Under the pieces are notes generated by a model that was not told the origin of the DNA, ran no database searches, and saw only the letters and a program-made list of their open reading frames with translations. This document shows positions 1 through 9,000 of a stretch of 64,000 bases of DNA, in pieces. This DNA is from RGIG1902 sp034926865 (lineage in GTDB: Bacteria > Bacillota > Clostridia > Oscillospirales > Butyricicoccaceae), in NCBI GenBank assembly GCA_034926865.1, contig JAYFQP010000009.1:57919-121918 (forward strand), given 5' to 3'. The position numbers were made by a program, and so were the translations under genes. Positions within the stretch are counted from its first letter, which is position 1. Each line of letters starts with the position of its first letter.

Positions 1-3000
1 TTTTGTCTGTGCTGTTTTGAGTATCGACTTCAAGGGGAAGAACGGCAAATTCGTATGTGCCGGTGAGGCCCTTGTCGGCGGAAATATAGACTTCTCCGTC
101 TGCGGAGCTGTGTGAAGAAGCCAGACGGGAAGAGAGGCTTACATAATCAACGGCATTGTCTGTAAGTGTTATTTCCTGAACGGCCATTGTAGAATAATCG
201 GTGGGATTAAGCGAGTCGCGGATGATGACAATATATTTGCCCTCGCCGTTTTCCGCTGCTTTAAGGTCAGGCCATTTGATTGTCCCATCGTATGCCAGCG
301 CTGACCAGCTGAGCGATGTCAGCCAGCTGTCTGCACCATCCTGAAGAGCGATGTCGCCAGGAAGCGGGTTGCCCTCATATTCTGATTCTTTGAGAATAAC
401 GGCTTCATAGCTGCCATGGTAATCGCCGAGAGAAGAAGCGCTTTGCGCCGACGTTGAGGTATATTCGCCGCCTGTGATTTTGTCGGCGTTTACTGAAATG
501 AACCCCCCGTGTGTGGTAGCTTGATTGGGCTGTGTCCATGGGTTCTGAACGGTGAATATTCCGCTTCGTGAGATGTCCACAGGCACCTTGAGCTCTACTG
601 ACTTGATATTATATATGTCCTTGGTGTCTGTTACGCGGAAGGTATATGTTCCTCCGTAATAAACAGTGGTTTTGCCGGAATACGTTGTAGCCTGTGAGCC
701 CATTGCCGATGATAAGCTGAGGCCGTTTGCGGTTATTGATTTAAGCTTTGCGGTTGATTCCGCGCTCTTGGACGTCACCCAATCGAGATCGTATCTGTTA
801 GGGATGCTGAACGCTGTTTTTGTCACTTCAATTTCAGGCATATCCTCAAAACAGTCGACTGCAAAAATCATGGAGCTCCATGTTCCAAAGGAGTTATTGC
901 TGTCTGCCTTTACCATATAGTAGCCATTACGGGTTATTTCGGCTGACTCCATTTTGACAAAGGATGCCGTATTCTTGTCATAGCAATAGTAGCTGAGAAT
1001 CGCGCCATTATCGGTGGCCGCTTTTAGCATAATCTTATTGCCGGTGTTCTTGTCTTCAGGTGTCATAACAACAATGACTCCATTTTCAAACAGATCCTGA
1101 TCGGGGCTGCTGTCCGCAAACACTTTATAAGCCGATGCTGTTAAAGCTGGCTTGAGCCCGTATTCAGGAGCCGCAGGCGAAGCTGTAAACCAGTCAACGG
1201 TTAGCGGCCTGCTTGTTGTGTTGCCGTTTGTATCGGTGGCTGAAGCATTGAAGCTCGTATTGTTAGTAACTGTGAAGTTGTAGCTCCACACGCTGTCGGA
1301 AAGCTTTGAGATCTGGGCATCGGGAATGCTTGAGCCGTTGAACATCAAGCTTTGAAGCCCGCTGTCGTCTACGGCATAAACTGTGAAGTCAAGCGACTGC
1401 CCATCCTGCACCGAGCTTTGAGTGGGGAAGCTGCGGCTCCAGTAAATACCCGGGGCCGAAAGGTCATCACTGGGAGGAGTATAGCCCGAGGAGTATTCAA
1501 GCTTGAGCGTGTCGAAGTAGGCGGTCCCTCCTGTTACGGTAACGGTTACAATATGCGAAACGCTTGTATCGTTGCCAAAGTCGATCTTTGCTGTTTCCGG
1601 AGGAGCGGTTTGCCCGTCGTTTGAAACCGTGAAGGTGCCGGGGAACTTACTGCTTGTAATCGTTGCCGAGCCGATCATGTTAAAGGAGATGGTACTCGCC
1701 TTTGTCTCAAAGGTGAAAGATGAGCCGGATTCACCTATGGCAAGGTTGCCGAGGTAGGGAACAGCCAGAGCGTCTGTCCAGCTTGAAAGTGACTGGAACT
1801 TCCAGCTTTGTCCTGTCTTGCCTTCGTCATATGTAGAGCCGTTTGCGTTGTAGAAAGTGAACTGGGTATCGTCGTTGTAGATGTTGGTGCCGTCTCCGGC
1901 CTCGGCTACGGTATAGGTTATCGGGTATGTAGTATTGGTGATGCTGTCGATAACATGTATAACGCCGCTGCCAAGCTTGTTGCCTACTATGACGATAGAG
2001 CCTGTGGATGTAGAGACGACGTTGTCTGTATCAGTATCGGGCAGATAGTAAAGCGTACTCAGCTCGCCCGCGCCGTCTTCGACCTCGACTACACTGATCG
2101 ATGGGGCTTCACCGGTTGTGGTTCTCACGCTTACGGGCAGGCGGTGAGTGCTTCCGAGTGCAAGAGTGATGCGTGGTGAAGCGGAGACGAAGGAGGCCTG
2201 CTCGATCTGGCCCGTTACCTGGTTATTGGTGTTGTAGTATTCGTCGCTATGCTCGGAAGAATACAATCCTGTGGAGGCGTCATAGCTTGCATTGCTCGTC
2301 TTCGAGAATACCTTTACCCTTATGTCAAGGCTTCCCGTCAGTTTTCCGTTAAAGCAGTCAGGCGAGACGTTTACAGTGCCTTTGACGCTGCGGCAGTAAT
2401 TGGAGATAATATCCTGAGAATTGTCAGCAAGCGCCGCATTGTAGGCTGCTTCAGCAGCTGCGTAGCTTCCGCCGTAACCTGCCGGGACATAGTAGCCTGT
2501 GTTGTCGGTGCAGGCGATCCAGGCTGACTGGCTGTCAGCCGAAAGAGCCTCATACATAGCTTTGGTGATTATATACTCTGCTCTGCGTGCTGTATCGGCA
2601 GCCGCTTTTGCTGCTAGATAGGTTGCATAGCTGTTGTTGTAATAATATCCGGATGCGCTGTCAAAGCTCCAGCCCTTTACGGCCGCCTGTCCTTCTGTAT
2701 AAGCGGCATAGGCAGATATATGATAGAGCTTGTTATACCAGTATGTAACACCCTGGTATGTTCCGCTCTCCCAGCCGGAAACCTCGGACAGGCTGTAATA
2801 CTTGCTTAAAATAGCGTTGTACTTGTCTGCTGATATGTAATAGTCGTCGGTATAGAAGGCGGGGTCTGTGCCAAGATAGATTATACCTTTGGCAAGATCA
2901 TCGGTGCCCAGGGTATCAAGCGAATCTGTGATAAGTTTTTGCTGTGAAACGTAGATCTGGCTGTCGCTCAGGTCCAGCGGCGCATAAATCTCGTTTCCGT

Positions 3001-6000
3001 CCGCATCGTATCCGCTGACATAGGCGAGCTGTACATATGCTTCTTCCGCCTTTTTGCTGCCCCTGTTTGTTACATCAAAGGAAAGGCTGACAGCAGCATC
3101 GCCGTCATTCTCAACACCCTTGACAGCGGCGCTGAAGTTTTCGATGCCCATTTCAGGCTTGTCTGCTATATCAAAGGTATAAGTAATGTGGTCGTCTGAG
3201 GATGAATCGTAGCTGTAAGCGGAATCGCCGATATAGTCCTTATCCTCAGTAACAGTAATGTAGAAGTAATCGCCTGTTCCAAGGCTTGTGGCCAGCGGGC
3301 TGCAGGGGCTGTCCGTCGTAGAGAGGCTGACTGTTTGTCCTGCGCCGATGTTTTGAGTAATATTCCACTGAGCCATGACCATGTCATGTGATCCGTCAAG
3401 ATCGTAAAGCCGGAGCTGCACCTTGGAGGGGTTGGCGACGGACCCGCGGATAGCAGCATCGCCTACGTTCTTGAAGCTTACGTTTGCGTGAAGCTGTGAG
3501 CCTACGCTGAACTCGTTATAGGCGAAACGCACGGAGGCGCTTCCTACCTGTTGGTTGCCCTTACCATAGCTTATGGCGTAAATCCCAACATTAGCGGGGG
3601 CCATTATGCCATTGCTGTCTCGCTTAGGCGCGATTACCGGGTCTTCGCCTTCTTTGGAAGGTTCATATTTCTGAAGCTCAAGCTTGGAACCCTGGGTCAG
3701 GATAAGAAGCTCTGAAGAGGAAGCTGTGCCTGAGCCGGTATCTGCGCCGAGAAGTTCGGCCTGTTCAGAAAGGGCATAGATCTCAGCCTGAGAGTAAGAT
3801 TCGCCCAACGATTCAAGAGCACCGGAATCAGTTGGAAGGCCGAGAGCTGAAAGCACGCCGGAATATGCCGAGGATGCTGAATCTGCTGATTGTGTGACAG
3901 GGCCGCCGTCCATGGTGGAAAGGCCGTCGACGCCGCCGGAATCCGCTTGGCTCCTTCCCAGAGCTATCTGAAGATTGGAGAAGGAGAATTGGGTCATGCC
4001 GCCGCCCAGACTTTCGTCAAAATAAGCGGCTTCGGTTGTATCGGAGTCCCACTCTTCGGCTGTGGCTTTCTCGTATACATCCATATAATTCATGGCAAGC
4101 ATGACTCCATCGCTCCATGCGCCGTTTTCAGGATCCCAATACGCGATGTAGATAGCGTTGTTAACGCTGTTTGGAACCGAGCCGGTGTATATGGCAGCTA
4201 CGTTCTGATCTCCGTCTGTGCCGATGATCACCTCGTTTTTACCCGAGCTTAGGTTTTCGGTGCTGTTTTCATCAAGAGCATCTTTGTAAAGCTGCTGATA
4301 AGTAAAGAAGGGGTAGATAGTTCCCGTCTTCTGTGCGGGGTCGGTTATCGAGACAAGGCTGTCCTGATCGATGACATATGTATTGCCGTTCATCTCAAAC
4401 AGCAGGAAGGCCTCTTCTGCGGTTCCGAAGGGCTCGAAATCTTCAGAGGTTCCTACAAGCTTGTCTCCTAACTTGCCGGTAAGGAAATTGATATTTGAAA
4501 GGTACGGATCAGTATATGAGGTTTTCTTTACAAGTGATGTGTCGTAAACTCCGTCATTCGTGCTGTCCTGCTCGTAGTTGACGACTGTCCTGAGCAGGTA
4601 CGGGTCGCCCCATACGATTTTTTCTGCGGGAGCGCCCGGCGTAACATCGTCGTTTGCGGCAATTGTGAAGGAGCGCAGATACAGGCGGGAAATGGAGCCC
4701 ATATCCGTATATTCGCCGCCCGATTGTTCAAAGGTGTTCTGCTGCGTTACATACGAAACATAATACGCCTGGTCAACCTTTGTCATACTGATGTTTGTGA
4801 GAATCTCGTTTGTCTGGTTTTGGGCCTCTCCATAGCCGTTTTCCTGATGCTTGCTGACATACATTACGCCGTTTGCGTAGGCAGTGCCGTCAGGGGCGGT
4901 GATCGTCAGGCGGCTGTTGCCTCCGTAAACCGACAGCATCGACTGCTGGTAATTCATGCGGTATGTCTTCGTGGCATCTATGTATGACTGCGACATAGAT
5001 GAGCCGTCGCTTCCCTCGGAGGTTATAACGTCATCAAGGTAGTCTTTGTACTGCTGAAGCTGAGCTTCAAGATCTTCCTCGCTGTATGGGACCGACTGTG
5101 CATACGCTGCGGCATTCCCGGCGCTTACAGGCATGAAGTAGTAGGTGTCTGTAAGTGGATCGCTTACCTGATCGATTGCGGAAAAGCCTGTTGTCGCAGT
5201 ATCTGCTGTATTAAAGACGGCATGGCGTACAACTGTATTGCGTGAGGAGGCTGTTATCTGATTTTGGATATCATTCATCGAGAAGAAGTAGTACCACTTA
5301 TAATATGATATCCACTTGTCATAGCTTTCTTTTGCCGACAGATAGGCCTCATACACATCATGGTCGTGCTGATATTTGGTATTGTCATCTGTGAAAGCCT
5401 GCTGTGCTTCTGCCAGCGTGCTGTAGCTTGATGGGAAATAATACATTGTCTCTCCGTCAAGTTCGTTGTTCCAGCCTGCTGTTACAGCAGTAGTATAATA
5501 ATCGCTCTCAATAGGTTCAGTAGACGAAGCTACAGCAGCCATAGTCAGTGAGCTGTAATTTGTTACGCTCATAGTCTGGCCGTTTATTATGAACTTGTCT
5601 CCGCTTTCTGTGAATGTGCCTGCGGCAGAATCATATATCCCGCCCTGAGGCTTTGATATAGTAGAGTAATTATCTTTTGAGATATCTGTCCCGCCATAAG
5701 AATACGGGTCGCCGGTGGGCATAGCCACGGTGTCGGTGGCGTCTGAATAGCTGACCCAGATCACATGGATATTATTGCCCTCCGCCCAGGCATGGAAGTC
5801 AAGGTCACCGGCATCGTCATTGTCCACCGAAACGGCTTTTTGGGCAGACGTGCTGTTGCCGGCTATCGGATTGACAAAACCATAGGTATCATCGTTCTGC
5901 AGCAGCTTGGAGAGCATCAGCTGAGTGTTGTCAACGGCTGCTACGTCATCGCCGTCACGGGTACCTGTGTAGACGACATAATTATTATCGCCTACGGTGA

Positions 6001-9000
6001 CTATCTGATAGTTATAGCCGGTAGCCACATTATCAAGAAGCTTAAAGGCGTTTACGCTTGAGCCATAGCCGGATACCTGGAAGTCGTCTGTTTTTGATGT
6101 GTATGCAAGATCATCTGCATCGCCGTCCTGATATGTGACATTGTTTCCATAGGCTTGCGCTCTGAGTTGGCTTGGAGGAGTTATATAGACATGAACCTTG
6201 CCGTCGCTCACATAATCCTGAGTGCCAAGGTCTGAGTCTCCGCCGAATGTGCCGCCTAAGGCTGACCAGCCGTGGGTCCACTTATCATCTTCGCCGTCAT
6301 ACTTGAGGTGATATTCGATAAGGTCCATCTCATAGTTGAAGAAAAGGAATACTACTCTGAAGCCAATGCCGGCCGCGAGGGTGAACTCATCGAAGCTGGC
6401 CGCAGAATACTTGCCGTCACCATCATACGCGCCTAGTGTGAAGGCGATTCCCAAGCTGGCTTTTGCATAGATTTCGGCTTTGGCTATTTCGATTCCTATG
6501 CCGATGCCAAGCTCAATGCTTCCTTCTATTTCAAAGTGGAAGCCGGACCAAAAAAGATCCTGCTTGACTCCGCTTATAAGCTCTACGGCTGTGATGGAAA
6601 CCTGAGCGTTATTGTCGGATTTTCCGTCGTCCATAACTGTCAGAACAACTACGACAGGTCTATCAAGAGCAAACTCGTCCTGCCCTTTGAGAACGATTTC
6701 GGTTTCATCCTTGCCGTCGGAGCTTATGTAGCCTGCGCTGAAGCCTGAGAGAGTGTCACCCAGGGATTCTCCGGCATCATATTTTGAGTTGCCGTTAGAA
6801 TCCGCAAACTCGTAGCACTCCATATACAGCTTTCCGCTGAAGGTTATGTTGAAAGCTTTTTGGCTGCTGGTAAAATAGTATTGCCGGTTTTGGCCGGCGG
6901 CTGGCGATTCATACAGCTTGACCTCTTTGTTCTGAAGAATCACATCGCCTATAACCGCCTCACGTTTTTGGCCAAGCCCCGTGCTTACAGAGACTTCAGC
7001 GTTGAACTGTGCGTAGACATATAATATAGGCACAGGCGTGAAACGGTATTGCAGCCTGACCTCTATTCCTACAGAAACGGCAAGAGCCGCCTCTGAGAAC
7101 ATGTATTTATTGTCCAGAGGGTTATATTTGAGGGTGATGGCCAGGCTGACCTCAACCGTAAACTCTATAGACTTTGACTTGAGCTTGTTGGCGTCAAGAT
7201 CTTCTCCTGCAAGCTTTTTAAAGGCATCTTTTTTAGTGGATTTCGGATCTTTTATGGCTTTTATAAAATCCTTGACTTTTCCGGCGGTCTCCTTGGTATC
7301 GTCAAAGGTGTTTGACGATGAACCTGTTCCGCCGCCGTTATCCTTTGAATATACCGGTATACCTATTGAGAAGCTGACCTCATATCCGTCTGTTTCGACA
7401 GAGAAAAGGGATAAGGCTTCGGAGTTAAAGGAGAAAAGCTCGGAATCTACGTCGGCGGAGAACTCATCATAGCTTCCCTCGCCGCTGCTGTCGCCGCTTG
7501 TGTCAGCCCCGTTCGAGCTGTTTTGCTTGAGATATTCTGAATTGGGGAATGCGCCTACGGTGCCGCGTGTGATGGTTTCCGCGTCTGCATCGGTGTCCTC
7601 AAGCGTGCCAAGGCCGTTAAGTATGTCTCCGGTGGTCTTGGATTGCTCATTGATTACAAGGGCAAAGGTATCATTGCTTCCAAAGGCGCCGAGATAATTG
7701 TTTAGGGCGGTGCATCCGTTTTGTCCGGCGCGGGTCTCCGAGGTATAGCTGCCGAGCGCGTTTGCCGAATACTCACTTTTCGTAGTGTCGGTTGGCGCGG
7801 TCTTGGTCCATGAGCCATCGGTCTTAAGATACCATGTTGCAAGGTCGGAAGTGATGGGGATGCGGCTTCCGGCCAAAGAGTTGGCGATATAAATTGGGTC
7901 TGGCGAGTCAAAGCTATAGAGCAGATTACCGAGATAATTGGGGCTCCATGTATAAACTGCATTGCCGAGATTTGAGGGAGCCGAGGTGCTGTAATAATAG
8001 GCAAGCCCGTCCTTCAGCATGTATTTTACATTGTCTTTCGTGAACTCGCCGTTGGTTATTCCAGCGCCCAGGTCACTTGAAGTAACAGCTCTGCTTGGGC
8101 TCTTGTCGCCGCCGAGAGGCATGTCAATATAGCTGTAAACTGACGCGGCCTCGGTATACTTATAATGGTTGTCAGATGTATAGCCAATGCTTTCCGTCTG
8201 TTGAGTGCTTTCTCGCTTTATGGCAGATATACCGCTTATTATTGTGCGGTACTGTTTCTGCTCAGGAGTTAATGATTCATATGCGCTTGAGTTGGTGACG
8301 TCTGTTATGAAGTTTGGCATCACCTGCATGCGCTCGCTTTCGCTGCTGCCTTGAGGTATCACCAGGCAGACAGGGTTTGCCGTATAGTAAGGCCGCATGA
8401 AATACTGATGGACAATGCCACCTTCGACTACAGGCTGGAACTGTGTTTCCTCATAATCTCCATCATCAAGATAAGAGGCAAAGCTGTCTCCGTTCTCTGT
8501 GACAAAGATTCCCGATGCCTCGTCAAAATAGCCGTCGATCTTTCCGTTGCCATTGCCGTCAAAATAGACGGAGGTTGAATCGATCGTGGCCTTCATGGGG
8601 CGTTCTGCCGTCAGGTAATTTTCCTCATAGAAATAGAAGGTAAGGTCCTTAGGCGTGAGATGCTTGGTCTCCAGCCAGATTGTTTCATTGCCGGCGTAAG
8701 ACTTGCCGTTAAAAAGAATTACGTCCTTTTCTGTAAGGTTGAAGTTTATGTACTGTATGTTTGCTACAAGGTCTGTTGTTATGACGCCGCTTGTACTATC
8801 GAGATGATTTTGTACGGAGACCTGTGTCTCTGCAAGAGTGCTTGTCGAATAAATGTCTCCGCTTTTGGGGGTGTATCCTACGGTAACTTTACCTCCGGCC
8901 GTATTCTTTGAAAGAAGCAGGTTATATGCTGCTGTGTTGGCGCTTGCAGCTCCGCCCACAGGCTGTCCGGAGGGATCTACTTCTGAGGATGTGGTAACAT

